The position numbers were made by a program, and so were the translations under genes. Under the pieces are notes generated by a model. It had not been told where the DNA came from, did not search any database, and worked only from the letters and a program-made list of their open reading frames with translations. A DNA stretch of 64,000 nucleotides. It comes from Arthrobacter echini. GTDB lineage: Bacteria; Actinomycetota; Actinomycetes; Actinomycetales; Micrococcaceae. Of this stretch, positions 18,520-27,236 are shown one piece after another. Each line of letters starts with the position of its first letter. The first letter of the stretch is position 1. The DNA lies in assembly GCF_008107445.1 (NCBI RefSeq), contig NZ_VSLD01000003.1:426685-490684 (forward strand), read 5' to 3'.

Positions 18520-19070
18520 ACGCCGGTGCCGCGTCCGGCGTCGGTACTGCAGTGGACGGGGCGACCGGCTTCGACATGGCCACGGCGTCCGGCATCGTGG
18601 CCGCGGCCGGACGACTCGGCCGCACCGTGGCCACCGCCGAGTCACTCACCGCGGGACTGATCGCCTCCACCCTCGCCGAGGTTCCCGGCGCCTCGACGGT
18701 GCTGCAGGGTGGGATCGTCGCGTACCAGCTCTCGGTCAAGCAGCATCTCCTGGGGGTCGACGCGGAGCTGCTCGCTCGCGCCGGCGCCGTCGACCCGCGC
18801 GTCGCTGCGGCGATGGCCGAGGGTGCACGGACCGCCCTGGACGCCGACATCGGTGTCTCCACCACCGGCGTGGCGGGGCCGTCCGCGCACGGTGGCAAGC
18901 CCGTGGGGACGGTCTTCACGGCCATCTCCTCCGCGACGGCCACAGCGACCTTCGAATACCACTTCCCCGGGGACCGGGCCGCGATCAGGCAGGCGGCGTG
19001 CAACGCCGTACTGACCGAACTGTTCGGCGTCCTGTCCAGGGGAACAAACGGCGAATCGGGTCGGTTATAG
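18516..19070 (+). CDS. CinA C-terminal-domain nicotinamide-nucleotide amidohydrolase
   Basis: A 184-residue protein consisting only of the CinA C-terminal (PncC) domain, which deamidates nicotinamide mononucleotide; the N-terminal MoCF-like domain of full-length CinA is absent. Motifs are TVATAESLTAGLIAS, GGIVAYQLSVKQHLLGV and STTGVAGPSAHGGKPVGTVF. The GTG start at 18516 overlaps pgsA by four bases. The pgsA-cinA-regulator-recA order is conserved in actinobacteria. Confidence 0.92.
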   Translation: MNAGAASGVGTAVDGATGFDMATASGIVAAAGRLGRTVATAESLTAGLIASTLAEVPGASTVLQGGIVAYQLSVKQHLLGVDAELLARAGAVDPRVAAAMAEGARTALDADIGVSTTGVAGPSAHGGKPVGTVFTAISSATATATFEYHFPGDRAAIRQAACNAVLTELFGVLSRGTNGESGRL

Positions 19071-19185
19071 ACATAGCTGCCTTGATAGGGTTGGCGCGAC
19101 GGGCTCCGAAGACAGGGGTCGGTCATCACGGGCACTCGTCCACCAGCGGGCGGTGCCCCCTTCATGAGGGAGCAAGGCGATACAG

Positions 19186-19614
19186 ATGGTAAAGCAGCCC
19201 GTATCCGTAAACGGCGTGGTCCGTTGGCGTGATGTGGGGTTGGCAGATGATGCCCAGCGCAAGCCCAAGGAGCGCAAGATGGTCGTCCTTCGCCATGAGA
19301 TCGGCGATGTCCTCCGCGACGTCCGCCAGCGCCAGGGGCGAACCCTGCGCGAGGTGTCTCATAGTGCGAGGGTCTCCCTCGGATACCTCAGTGAGGTTGA
19401 GCGTGGCCAGAAGGAAGCATCCTCTGAACTCCTCTCATCGATCTGCAGCGCTCTCGAGGTTCCTCTTTCCTCGATGCTGCGGGAAGTCAGCGACCGCCTG
19501 GCAGAAGCAGAAGGCGTATCCATCCCCGACACCGTCCCGCAGGAGTTCGCGCGGGAGTTCGGGGACGACCTGACCGACGACTTCGGTCGGGGACTCGCGA
19601 CGACGAACCGCTAG
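19186..19614 (+). CDS. clgR: ClgR-type helix-turn-helix transcriptional regulator
   Basis: A 142-residue XRE-family regulator like ClgR, which activates clp protease and related stress genes in actinobacteria. The HTH reads [22 protein letters not shown] and is followed by the conserved [16 protein letters not shown]. Two starts are plausible. ATG 19186 gives an extra N-terminus that I believe is shared by relatives. ATG 19279 has a better ribosome site (AAGGAG, 6 nt away) and begins at [19 protein letters not shown]. ClgR is known to autoregulate, but I saw no convincing binding site upstream. Confidence 0.85.
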   Translation: MVKQPVSVNGVVRWRDVGLADDAQRKPKERKMVVLRHEIGDVLRDVRQRQGRTLREVSHSARVSLGYLSEVERGQKEASSELLSSICSALEVPLSSMLREVSDRLAEAEGVSIPDTVPQEFAREFGDDLTDDFGRGLATTNR

Positions 19615-19624
19615 TCGCGACAGG

Positions 19625-19654
19625 AAAGGCCCGCCCCGCCCGGGGCGGGCCTTT
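19625..19654. terminator. Bidirectional intrinsic terminator between clgR and the MarR gene
   Basis: A perfect 13-bp stem (19625-19637 with 19642-19654) and a 4-nt loop. AAA and TTT ends let it act in both directions. It lies between two convergent genes ending at 19614 and 19665. Confidence 0.85.
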
Positions 19655-19664
19655 CTGCTGTCCG

Positions 19665-20168
19665 CTACCAGCTGTCCTGGATGTACGTCTCGTTGAGCTG
19701 GGCGATCAGCGTGCCGAGGCAGGTGAGGTCCTGGACGTCCCAGTCCTCCATGAGCTCGTGGAACGCCTGCCTCCGCGCCGTCTGGGCGGCGGTGAGCTGC
19801 CGGTTCCCCGCATCGGTCAGGGAGATCGACTGGGCGCGCCCGTCCAGCGGGTCGGCCTCCTTCTGCACGAGCCCGAGCTGCTCGAGCATCGCGATCTGGC
19901 GGCTCACCGACGGCTTGCCCACCCCGACGCTCGCAGCGATGTCGGTCAGGCGCATGGACCCCTCCCGCTGGAGGATGACCAGGAGGCCGTAGGCCGCGGG
20001 CTCCATGTCGGGGTGGACCCGGCGCGCCACCTTGTAGGAGTTCGAGCGCGCGCGTCTCCACAGCATGCTCAGTTGCTGTTCCAGGGCCTCGACGGCGGCA
20101 TCGGCGACGGCGTCGTCCCCGGGCGCGACGGCATGGCCGGGGTCAGGGGTGTTGAGCTTCGCGTCCAT
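19665..20168 (-). CDS. MarR family transcriptional regulator
   Basis: A 167-residue winged-helix regulator. After an acidic N-terminal extension, the MarR core runs from about residue 40: LQREGSMRLTDIAASVGVGKPSVSRQI is the recognition HTH, followed by the wing region KEADPLDGRAQSISLTDAG and the dimerisation helices. Ligand and targets are unknown, and no neighbour is an obvious target. ATG 20168 stands 6 nt after TACAAT, so the transcript is likely leaderless. Confidence 0.9.
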   Translation of the reverse strand: MDAKLNTPDPGHAVAPGDDAVADAAVEALEQQLSMLWRRARSNSYKVARRVHPDMEPAAYGLLVILQREGSMRLTDIAASVGVGKPSVSRQIAMLEQLGLVQKEADPLDGRAQSISLTDAGNRQLTAAQTARRQAFHELMEDWDVQDLTCLGTLIAQLNETYIQDSW

Positions 20169-20174
20169 GGGGCA

Positions 20175-20180
20175 ATTGTA
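20175..20180 (-). promoter_or_regulatory. Leaderless -10 element of the MarR gene
   Basis: TACAAT on the minus strand, 6 nt before ATG 20168. It is close to the -10 consensus. The gap (TGCCCC) has no ribosome site. Confidence 0.65.
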
Positions 20181-20350
20181 GGGTCAGGGCGGCGTGGGAG
20201 CGCCTCCCGGCCGCGGCGAGGAGAACGGACGGAGCGGCGACGGGCGGCCGACGGCCCGGGAGGCGGTGCGCGTGGGAGGACCGGGCGGGCAGAATGGTCC
20301 CCGGAGTTCGATCGAGCGGCACCCTGGAACAACGACGGCAAGGATGATCG

Positions 20351-20572
20351 ATGCGCGTGAGCGATTTCTGGCGACTGATGGACGACGAGTTCGGGGAGGC
20401 CTACTCGCGGACCCTCGCCCGCGAGCTGGTCGTGGACCGGCTGGGTGATCGGAGCGCCGCGGAGGCACTCGCGGCCGGTGCGGATCCGAAGACTGTCTGG
20501 CAGGCGATCTGTGCGGCCCAGGACGTCCCGCGGGAGCGCTGGCTCGGGCGGGACATCACGCCCCGGACCTGA
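20351..20572 (+). CDS. DUF3046 family protein
   Basis: A 73-residue actinobacterial protein of unknown function, recognised by RVSDFWRLMDDEFGEAYSRTLA and the C-terminal WQAICAAQDVPRERW. It is typically encoded just upstream of recA, as here. ATG 20351 has AAGGA six bases before it. The end of the gene is followed by the recA LexA site 66 bp downstream. Confidence 0.9.
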   Translation: MRVSDFWRLMDDEFGEAYSRTLARELVVDRLGDRSAAEALAAGADPKTVWQAICAAQDVPRERWLGRDITPRT

Positions 20573-20637
20573 GGCCCGGGGCGGTAGGACCACGCGGGAC
20601 ACTGCGCTGCGGACACGCTCGGGAGCGGGGCAAACAA

Positions 20638-20653
20638 TCGAATATCTGTTCGT
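20638..20653. promoter_or_regulatory. LexA box (SOS operator) of recA
   Basis: TCGAATATCTGTTCGT matches the actinobacterial/Bacillus-type LexA consensus TCGAACATATGTTCGA at 13 of 16 positions. It overlaps the region where the -35 element of the recA promoter is expected (17 bp before TAGACT). Confidence 0.8.
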
Positions 20654-20660
20654 ACCGCGC

Positions 20661-20666
20661 TAGACT
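20661..20666 (+). promoter_or_regulatory. -10 element of recA
   Basis: TAGACT lies 8 bp after the LexA box. Transcription from it would give a leader of about 190 nt before recA, unlike the leaderless genes around it. I did not find a clear terminator or known RNA motif in the leader. Confidence 0.6.
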
Positions 20667-20862
20667 GGTGACGGCGGTGGCGCTCTTGTGCACATGGACG
20701 CAGCCGCACCTCAAAGTGTCGGCGCGGGCTACTAGATTCCTGAGCAACGGATTCCGGACCGACACGGTCGGCATCGACGGTCCACACCCCCACGGTGCGG
20801 ATCCCCACAGTCCAGCAGAATACGAACACAGGCCTCACGGCCATTAGCAACCGAGGTGAAGA

Positions 20863-21906
20863 ATGGCCGCTCCAGACCGCGAGAAAGCCCTCGAAGCAGC
20901 TCTCGCCCAGATCGACAAGCAGTACGGCAAGGGTTCGGTCATGCGCCTGGGTGACGAGATCAGGGCGCCGATCGAGACCATCTCCACGAGTTCCATCGCG
21001 CTCGACGCCGCCCTGGGCATAGGAGGCCTTCCCCGGGGCAGGGTCGTCGAGATCTACGGACCGGAATCCTCCGGCAAGACCACCGTGGCCCTCCACGCCG
21101 TCGCCAGTGCGCAGCGCAACGGGGGGATCGCCGCCTTCATCGACGCCGAGCACGCCCTGGATCCCGAGTACGCCAAGCGCCTGGGTGTGGACACCGACGC
21201 CCTCCTCGTCTCCCAGCCGGACACCGGCGAGCAGGCGCTGGAGATCATGGACATGCTGATCGGCTCCGGGTCCATCGACATCGTGGTCATCGACTCCGTG
21301 GCCGCGCTGGTTCCTAGGGCCGAGATCGAGGGCGAGATGGGTGACAGCCACGTCGGTCTGCAGGCCCGGCTGATGAGCCAGGCCCTCCGGAAGATCACCG
21401 GCCGCCTGAGCCAGACCAAGACCACGGCCATCTTCATCAACCAGCTGCGCGAAAAGATCGGCGTGTTCTTCGGAAGCCCCGAGACCACCACGGGCGGTAA
21501 GGCGCTGAAGTTCTACGCATCGGTCCGTATCGATGTTCGCCGCATCGAGACGCTGAAGGAAGGTGTCAATCCGGTGGGCAACCGGACGCGTGCCAAGATC
21601 GTCAAGAACAAGATGGCCCCGCCCTTCAAGCAGGCGGAGTTCGACATCCTGTACGGTCACGGCATCTCCCGGGAGGGCGGCCTGATCGACGTGGGCGTGG
21701 AGAACGCCCTCGTCAAGAAGTCCGGCGCCTGGTTCACCTACGACGGCGACCAGCTGGGCCAGGGCAAGGAGAACGCCCGCAAGTTCCTCATCGACAACCC
21801 GGATCTGGCCGACGAGCTGGAGCAGAAGATCCGCGTGAAACTGGGCATCGGGGTGCAGCCGGAAGAAGAGGACACTCCCAAGCTCAAGGCCGTCAGCGGC
21901 GAGTAA
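20863..21906 (+). CDS. recA: Recombinase RecA
   Basis: A DNA strand-exchange ATPase and the co-protease that triggers LexA self-cleavage; 347 residues, full length and free of inteins. Walker A is GPESSGKTT near residues 66-74. Also seen are the Walker B region [17 protein letters not shown], loop L1 ([20 protein letters not shown]) and loop L2 ([19 protein letters not shown]). GAGGTGA lies upstream of ATG 20863. It is followed 3 bp later by recX. Confidence 0.98.
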   Translation: MAAPDREKALEAALAQIDKQYGKGSVMRLGDEIRAPIETISTSSIALDAALGIGGLPRGRVVEIYGPESSGKTTVALHAVASAQRNGGIAAFIDAEHALDPEYAKRLGVDTDALLVSQPDTGEQALEIMDMLIGSGSIDIVVIDSVAALVPRAEIEGEMGDSHVGLQARLMSQALRKITGRLSQTKTTAIFINQLREKIGVFFGSPETTTGGKALKFYASVRIDVRRIETLKEGVNPVGNRTRAKIVKNKMAPPFKQAEFDILYGHGISREGGLIDVGVENALVKKSGAWFTYDGDQLGQGKENARKFLIDNPDLADELEQKIRVKLGIGVQPEEEDTPKLKAVSGE

Positions 21907-21909
21907 CCG

Positions 21910-22983
21910 ATGCCGGCGGGCGCGGGATCGGAGCCGACCGACTGGGGAACCTCGTTCGGGATGTTCGGCAGGGACAGTTCCGCCGGGGACGCCGACCGGG
22001 CGGCAGCATCGGGGCCCGGGGCGGGCGGTGTGGATCGGGACGGTGATGATCGTCACGGTACGGACCGGGGCGGTGCTGAATCGGGACCGGGCAAGCCTCG
22101 CGGCATCCGGTCCGCCCGTCGTGGCGACCGCTCGCGGCAGGCAGCCGGTCGCTCGTCGTCGCTGGGGAAGCAGACGTCCGGACGGAGCGGGAAGTCCCAA
22201 CGCGGCTCCCGCGGGCGGCCGGGGGCGGGGACACGCTCCTTTGCGGATCCGTTCGGTCCCGTCGTCGGCTCGTCGGCGGACGCACCGGACACCATCGCGG
22301 AAGATCCCGGCCTGTCCGGGTCGGGATCGGCGATTGCGTCCGGAACGGGACAGAGCGGTCCAGCGGACAGCACCGACACTGCAGCACGTCGGTCGGCCCG
22401 GCGACGCAGCACCCGTGATGATCGAGTGCGGACCACTGCCCCTGGCAGTGGCGGTGCAGACGGGCAGGGCGACACCGGGGTGGTTCGCACCTCCGACGAG
22501 TGGACCTCGCTGGGTCGCTCCGTCCTGCTGCGCCAGCTCGCCCTGGGCCCCCGGAGCCGCCATCAGCTCGAGCGGAAGCTCGCCGAACGCGAGGTGCCGC
22601 CCGCCGTCGTGTCCGCTCTCCTCGACAGATTCGAGGAAGTGCAGCTGATCGACGACGCCGAGTTCGCCATGATGTGGGTCCGCAGTCGCACCGCACTGAA
22701 GGCCCTGTCACGTGCCGCGCTGCGGCGCGAGCTGGCGGACAAGGGCATCGACCCCGAACTCGCCGAGGAGGCCCTGCTCCAGGTCACCGACGACGACGAG
22801 CGCGACCAGGCCCATGACATGGTGCGGCGCCGACTCCGCGGAAGCGCCGATCTCACGGATCGAGCCGGGCGGGATCGGGAGGTGCGCCGTCTGGTCGGTA
22901 TGCTCGCCCGCAAGGGCTATAGTCCCGGCGCGGCGTTCTCCATCGTCAAGGACGTCGTGGCGGAGGCACAGGCGGCCGGGTGA
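21910..22983 (+). CDS. recX: Regulatory protein RecX with long N-terminal extension
   Basis: Modulates RecA filaments. It has 357 residues, but only about residues 198-357 are the RecX domain ([15 protein letters not shown], then [27 protein letters not shown] and [22 protein letters not shown]). The first about 195 residues are low-complexity, rich in Gly, Ser, Arg and Asp, and look disordered. ATG 21910 lies 3 bp after recA's stop, so coupling is likely. An internal start nearer the domain cannot be excluded, because no distinct ribosome site decides between them. Confidence 0.88.
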   Translation: MPAGAGSEPTDWGTSFGMFGRDSSAGDADRAAASGPGAGGVDRDGDDRHGTDRGGAESGPGKPRGIRSARRGDRSRQAAGRSSSLGKQTSGRSGKSQRGSRGRPGAGTRSFADPFGPVVGSSADAPDTIAEDPGLSGSGSAIASGTGQSGPADSTDTAARRSARRRSTRDDRVRTTAPGSGGADGQGDTGVVRTSDEWTSLGRSVLLRQLALGPRSRHQLERKLAEREVPPAVVSALLDRFEEVQLIDDAEFAMMWVRSRTALKALSRAALRRELADKGIDPELAEEALLQVTDDDERDQAHDMVRRRLRGSADLTDRAGRDREVRRLVGMLARKGYSPGAAFSIVKDVVAEAQAAG

Positions 22984-23023
22984 TCCCGTGGTCCGCGATT
23001 GCCGCCGTCGCCGTCCGCCGCCG

Positions 23024-23029
23024 TAGGCT
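23024..23029 (+). promoter_or_regulatory. Leaderless -10 element of miaB
   Basis: TAGGCT, 7 nt before GTG 23037. It sets the miaB start at this GTG rather than at the in-frame ATC/ATG region further upstream. Confidence 0.65.
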
Positions 23030-23036
23030 TGGGCAC

Positions 23037-24572
23037 GTGAGCATCACACTTCCCAGCCTCGACGCCCGGCAGCACACCGATGCGGACCCGGAACGGCGCA
23101 CCTACGAGGTGCGCACCTACGGCTGCCAGATGAATGTGCACGATTCGGAACGCATCTCCGGGTTGCTCGAGGACGCCGGACTCGACCGGGCCGAGGGAAC
23201 CGTGGCCGACGTGGTGGTCTTCAACACGTGCGCCGTGCGGGAGAACGCCGACAACAAGCTCTATGGGAACCTCGGGATGCTCAAGGCCGTCAAGGATGCC
23301 CGGCCGGACATGCAGATAGCCGTCGGCGGGTGCCTGGCGCAGAAGGATCGCGAGACGATCCTGCGGAGGGCGCCCTGGGTGGACGCGGTCTTCGGCACCC
23401 ACAACATCGGGGCGCTGCCCGCTCTGCTCGAGCGCGCCCGGCACAATGCGGAGGCGCAGCTCGAGATCCTCGAGTCTCTCGACGTCTTTCCCTCGACCCT
23501 GCCCACGCGGCGCGAATCCGTCTACGCGGGCTGGGTCTCGATCTCCGTCGGCTGCAACAACACCTGCACGTTCTGCATCGTCCCGTCCCTGCGGGGCAAG
23601 GAGCGCGATCGACGTCCCGGGGAGATCCTCGCGGAGATCGAGGCGCTCGTGGCCGACGGCGCGGTGGAGGTCACGCTCCTGGGCCAGAACGTCAACTCCT
23701 ACGGCAGCGAGTTCGGCGATCGCGGAGCCTTCGCCAAGCTGCTGCGTGCCTGCGGATCGATCGAGGGGCTCGAGCGCGTGCGCTTCACCAGCCCCCACCC
23801 GGCGGCCTTCACCGACGACGTCATCGACGCGATGGCCGAGACGCCGAACGTCTCCCCACAACTGCACATGCCCCTGCAGTCCGGCTCGGACCGCATCCTG
23901 AGGGCCATGCGACGGTCCTACCGGTCCACCCGCTTCCTCGGGATCCTGGAACGGGTCCGTGACCGGATGCCGCACGCCGCCATCTCCACCGACATCATCG
24001 TCGGCTTCCCGGGGGAGACCGAGGAGGACTTCCAGGCTACGCTGGACGTCGTCGAGCAGTCGCGTTTCGCCACCGCCTTCACGTTCCAGTACTCGAAGCG
24101 CCCCGGAACGCCCGCCGCGGATCTGCCGGACCAGCTGCCGAAGGCCGTGGTGCAGGAACGCTTCGAACGTCTCACCGCCCTGCAGGACAGGATCGCGGCA
24201 GAGGAGAACGCGGCGCAGGTAGGGCGAACGGTCGAGGTGCTCGTGACGGACCAGCAGGGCCGCAAGGACGACCGGACGCACCGGCTGACCGGTAGGGCCC
24301 AGGACCAGCGCCTCGTGCACTTCACGGTGCCCGAGGGTGCGTCCGTCCCACGCCCCGGGGACTTCGTGACGCTGCCGGTCACGGAGGCCGCGTCCTTCCA
24401 CCTCATCTCGGACCCGCTCCCGTCGGAGTACGCGCTGCGGCGCTCCCGGGCCGGGGACGCCTGGGACAGGAGCCTCGCCGAGTCCTGCGGCGCCCCGACC
24501 CCCGGCACCACACCCTCCGGGTCGGTTCTGCTCGGGATGCCCTCCCTGCCCGCACGGTCCACAGCCCCTTGA
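23037..24572 (+). CDS. miaB: tRNA-2-methylthio-N6-dimethylallyladenosine synthase MiaB
   Basis: Adds the 2-methylthio group to A37 of tRNAs after MiaA prenylation; 511 residues. The N-terminal methylthiotransferase domain has its three cluster cysteines in [26 protein letters not shown] and GGCLAQKD. The radical-SAM motif CNNTCTFC sits at about residues 173-180, followed by [15 protein letters not shown] domain lies at about residues 395-465, and the last about 45 residues are an unconserved tail. GTG 23037 fits a leaderless start. The end overlaps miaA by four bases, so the two tRNA-A37 enzymes are made together. Confidence 0.96.
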   Translation: MSITLPSLDARQHTDADPERRTYEVRTYGCQMNVHDSERISGLLEDAGLDRAEGTVADVVVFNTCAVRENADNKLYGNLGMLKAVKDARPDMQIAVGGCLAQKDRETILRRAPWVDAVFGTHNIGALPALLERARHNAEAQLEILESLDVFPSTLPTRRESVYAGWVSISVGCNNTCTFCIVPSLRGKERDRRPGEILAEIEALVADGAVEVTLLGQNVNSYGSEFGDRGAFAKLLRACGSIEGLERVRFTSPHPAAFTDDVIDAMAETPNVSPQLHMPLQSGSDRILRAMRRSYRSTRFLGILERVRDRMPHAAISTDIIVGFPGETEEDFQATLDVVEQSRFATAFTFQYSKRPGTPAADLPDQLPKAVVQERFERLTALQDRIAAEENAAQVGRTVEVLVTDQQGRKDDRTHRLTGRAQDQRLVHFTVPEGASVPRPGDFVTLPVTEAASFHLISDPLPSEYALRRSRAGDAWDRSLAESCGAPTPGTTPSGSVLLGMPSLPARSTAP

Positions 24573-25480
24573 CCCTGCCGGTCATCGCGGTGGTGGGGCC
24601 CACGGGCTCCGGTAAATCGCAGCTCGGTGTCGCTCTCGCGCAGCGACTCGGCGGCGAGGTCATCAACGCCGACGCCCTCCAGTTCTACCGGGGAATGGAC
24701 ATCGGGACGGCCAAGCTCCCGGTCCACGAACGCGGCGGTGTGGAGCACCACCTGCTGGACGTGCTCGACCTCCGGGAGGAAGCCAGTGTGGCCGCGTACC
24801 AGGTGGACGCGCGGCACGCCGTCGATGCGGTGCGCGCCCGGGGACGGGTGCCCATCCTGATCGGCGGGTCGGGGCTCTACGTCCGGGCCGCGCTCGACCG
24901 GCTCGACTTCCCGCCCACGGATCCTGCAGTGCGGACCCGGCTCGAGGCCGATCTCGCGGCGCACGGAGCGCAGGTGCTCCGCGAGCGCCTCCGTGCCGTG
25001 GACCCGCTGTCGGCCGACCGCATCCAGGACGACCGGCGCCTCGTCCGGGCGCTGGAGGTCCACGAGATCAGCGGTCGTCCCTTCAGTGCGTTCATGCCCA
25101 GCCGCGAGTACCACCAGCCGGCCGTGCAGCTCGGGCTCGGCGTTGACCGCGGGATGCTGCGCGAGAGGCTCGCACTGCGGGTCCACACGATGGTCCGGCA
25201 AGGCCTGGCAGAGGAAGTCGAGCGGCTGGCCTCCCGCGGCCTGCGGGAGGGCCGCACCGCCTCCCGCGCCCTCGGTTACGGGCAGTTCCTGCAGGTGCTC
25301 GACGGCGTCCTCACCGAGACCGACGCGATAGCCGACACCATCGCGGCCACCCGACGCTTCGCCCGGCGCCAGCTGACCTGGTTCCGTGGCGACCCGCGCG
25401 TCACCTGGCTCGACGCGGAGTCCCCGGCCCTGGTGGACCGGGCCGTCGACCACCTCCGCGCGCACGGCGACCTATCCTAG
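24569..25480 (+). CDS. miaA: tRNA dimethylallyltransferase MiaA
   Basis: Prenylates A37 of tRNAs reading UNN codons, giving the substrate of MiaB; 303 residues. The P-loop GPTGSGKS is at residues 10-17, followed by [19 protein letters not shown], then [12 protein letters not shown] and YGQFLQV. The start is TTG 24569, overlapping miaB's stop (TTGA); no better ATG exists before the P-loop. The stop codon TAG is embedded in the -10 region of dapF. Confidence 0.95.
   Translation: MTLPVIAVVGPTGSGKSQLGVALAQRLGGEVINADALQFYRGMDIGTAKLPVHERGGVEHHLLDVLDLREEASVAAYQVDARHAVDAVRARGRVPILIGGSGLYVRAALDRLDFPPTDPAVRTRLEADLAAHGAQVLRERLRAVDPLSADRIQDDRRLVRALEVHEISGRPFSAFMPSREYHQPAVQLGLGVDRGMLRERLALRVHTMVRQGLAEEVERLASRGLREGRTASRALGYGQFLQVLDGVLTETDAIADTIAATRRFARRQLTWFRGDPRVTWLDAESPALVDRAVDHLRAHGDLS
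25473..25478 (+). promoter_or_regulatory. Leaderless-type -10 element of dapF
   Basis: TATCCT lies across the miaA stop and ends 6 nt before GTG 25485. The gap AGAGGG may also act as a weak ribosome site on a longer transcript. Confidence 0.5.
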
Positions 25481-25484
25481 AGGG

Positions 25485-26480
25485 GTGACCGATGACCCCG
25501 CAGCCCATGACACCGCCGCCACTGACGCCGCCGTCACTGACACCGCCGTCCCCCGAGCCGACCGGCAAACCCGTGGTCTGGCCTTCACCAAGGGCCATGG
25601 CACGGGCAACGACTTCATCCTCACCCTCGATCCGGAGGGCGTGGGCCGCACGGACGCCGCCTTCGTCGCCGGACTCTGCGACCGGCATCGCGGCATCGGG
25701 GCAGACGGTTTCATCAGGGCCGTCCGCTCGTCGTCGCTCCCCGAGGGCCAGGCACTCCTCCAGAGCGACCCGGAGGCCGAGTGGTTCATGGACTACCGGA
25801 ACGGGGACGGCTCGGTGGCGCAGATGTGCGGGAACGGCGTTCGCGTCTTCGTGCACTTCCTCCTCGACCAGGGCACCGTGGAGCTGCAGGACGGCGGCGA
25901 GCTCGCGGTCGGCACGCGGAGCGGCGTCAAGCGCGTCACGCGCGCGGGGAACGGCTATGCGGTGGACATGGGCCCCTGGGAGTTCATTTTCCCCGACGCG
26001 GCCGTGGCGCGGGGCATGGATTCACTCGTGGAGATCGCCGGGCTCGAGGTGGACCGCCCGGCCCTGTCCGTGAGCATGGGCAATCCGCACACGGTCGTGG
26101 CACTGGCCGAACTCGCCGAACTGCGCGCGGCCGAGCTCCACCGGGCTCCCACCGTCCAGCCGCGACCGCCCGAGGGGACCAATGTGGAGGTGGTGGTACC
26201 GGCCGAGCCGCTCGTCGGCGACGACGGTGTGGGGCGGCTGACCATGCGCGTGCACGAGCGCGGGGTGGGGGAGACCCAGTCCTGTGGTTCGGGCGCGTGC
26301 GCGGCAGCGGTGGCGACCCGGTTCTGGGCCGGAACGGGTGCACCGGACCGCTGGCTCGTGGAGGTCCCCGGCGGAGTGGTGGGTGTGCGTTTCTTCCCCG
26401 GTCCGGACGGGCGGGAGCACGTGGAGCTCAGCGGCCCCGCGGAACTGGTCGCGGAGGGCACACTGCTCGCGGCGTACTGA
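25485..26480 (+). CDS. dapF: Diaminopimelate epimerase DapF
   Basis: Converts LL- to meso-diaminopimelate for lysine and peptidoglycan; 331 residues. The two catalytic cysteines are visible at about residue 115 (MCGNGVRVF) and about residue 267 ([10 protein letters not shown]). Other motifs are [19 protein letters not shown] and GVGETQSCG. The first about 30 residues are a low-complexity Ala/Thr/Asp stretch made by short DNA repeats and are probably dispensable. GTG 25485 was chosen from the promoter spacing. Confidence 0.95.
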   Translation: MTDDPAAHDTAATDAAVTDTAVPRADRQTRGLAFTKGHGTGNDFILTLDPEGVGRTDAAFVAGLCDRHRGIGADGFIRAVRSSSLPEGQALLQSDPEAEWFMDYRNGDGSVAQMCGNGVRVFVHFLLDQGTVELQDGGELAVGTRSGVKRVTRAGNGYAVDMGPWEFIFPDAAVARGMDSLVEIAGLEVDRPALSVSMGNPHTVVALAELAELRAAELHRAPTVQPRPPEGTNVEVVVPAEPLVGDDGVGRLTMRVHERGVGETQSCGSGACAAAVATRFWAGTGAPDRWLVEVPGGVVGVRFFPGPDGREHVELSGPAELVAEGTLLAAY

Positions 26481-26504
26481 CGGGGAGCACCCGGGCCGCC
26501 CGGT

Positions 26505-27113
26505 CTACGGAGCCCGGTGGATCTCGAGGACGCGGAAGGACTTCGCGGTGTGTGCACGGCGCACGGCGAACTGCTCGGGGAGTGCCTCGCCGAGCCAGCG
26601 CTGCAGGGAGTCCGCACCGAGATTCTTCTGGACGACGAGCCAGGCCCGCCCGTCCGGGGCGAGGCGCGGCAGCCAGCGCAGCAGCAGGGCGTGCAGCTCC
26701 TGCTTGCCGATCCGGATCGGGGGGTTGGACCAGATGGTGTCGAACTCGAGGTCACCATCCACGGCGTCGGGTGTGGTCGCCACGACATGGTCCAGGCCCA
26801 GGCGCCGCGCGTTCTCCGTGGTCAGGGCCACGCACCGTTCGTTGACGTCGATCGCATGGACCGCGGCATCCCCTGAGGCCAGCGCCATGCTGAGTGCGAG
26901 CGGTCCCCACCCGCAGCCGATGTCCAGCAGATGCCTGCCGCTCGGTGCGGGAACGTGGTCGAGGAGGATCGCCGTCCCCTTGTCGATGCCGTCCGGGCTG
27001 AACAGGCCCGAGGCCGTCACGAGGTCGCGGCGCTCACCGGCCAGCACCACGGTCAGGGGCCGGCGCGTATCCGGTCCGGTGGGTTGCGCGCTGAAATAGT
27101 GCTGGGACTCCAT
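26505..27113 (-). CDS. Class I SAM-dependent methyltransferase (RsmC/RlmG-type MTS domain)
   Basis: A 202-residue single-domain methyltransferase. Motif I is LLDIGCGWGPLALSM, the acidic loop is VHAIDVNERCV, and the catalytic NPPI motif, typical of N-methylation of exocyclic amino groups in rRNA bases, is within SNPPIRIGK. The N-terminal substrate domain of RsmC/RlmG is absent, as in the short MTS proteins of actinobacteria. The target is unknown; an rRNA guanine is the family expectation. ATG 27113 is leaderless-type. It lies convergent to dapF with a 24-bp gap. Confidence 0.88.
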   Translation of the reverse strand: MESQHYFSAQPTGPDTRRPLTVVLAGERRDLVTASGLFSPDGIDKGTAILLDHVPAPSGRHLLDIGCGWGPLALSMALASGDAAVHAIDVNERCVALTTENARRLGLDHVVATTPDAVDGDLEFDTIWSNPPIRIGKQELHALLLRWLPRLAPDGRAWLVVQKNLGADSLQRWLGEALPEQFAVRRAHTAKSFRVLEIHRAP

Positions 27114-27120
27114 GGGGGAA

Positions 27121-27126
27121 AGCCTA
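27121..27126 (-). promoter_or_regulatory. Leaderless -10 element of the methyltransferase gene
   Basis: TAGGCT on the minus strand, 7 nt before ATG 27113. It is the same hexamer as at moaA, dapB, miaB and pcp. Confidence 0.6.
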
Positions 27127-27205
27127 GTGGCCTCCCGGCAGGCATCCTGGGCCGGTCCGGTTCAGCGCTGGGAGAAGTGGCCGTACCGGGGTCGGTGGGC
27201 GGACG

Positions 27206-27211
27206 TACACT
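27206..27211 (+). promoter_or_regulatory. Probable -10 element of hflX
   Basis: TACACT lies 25 bp upstream of ATG 27237, leaving a short leader that carries the ribosome site AGGGAG. No convincing -35 is seen. hflX therefore differs from the leaderless genes nearby. Confidence 0.45.
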
Positions 27212-27236
27212 CTAATCACATCCAGCTAGGGAGACT

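Noticed and set aside
20575..20635. tRNA or small RNA candidate upstream of recA
   Set aside because: No cloverleaf, no T-loop sequence, no terminator; left as plain intergenic DNA.
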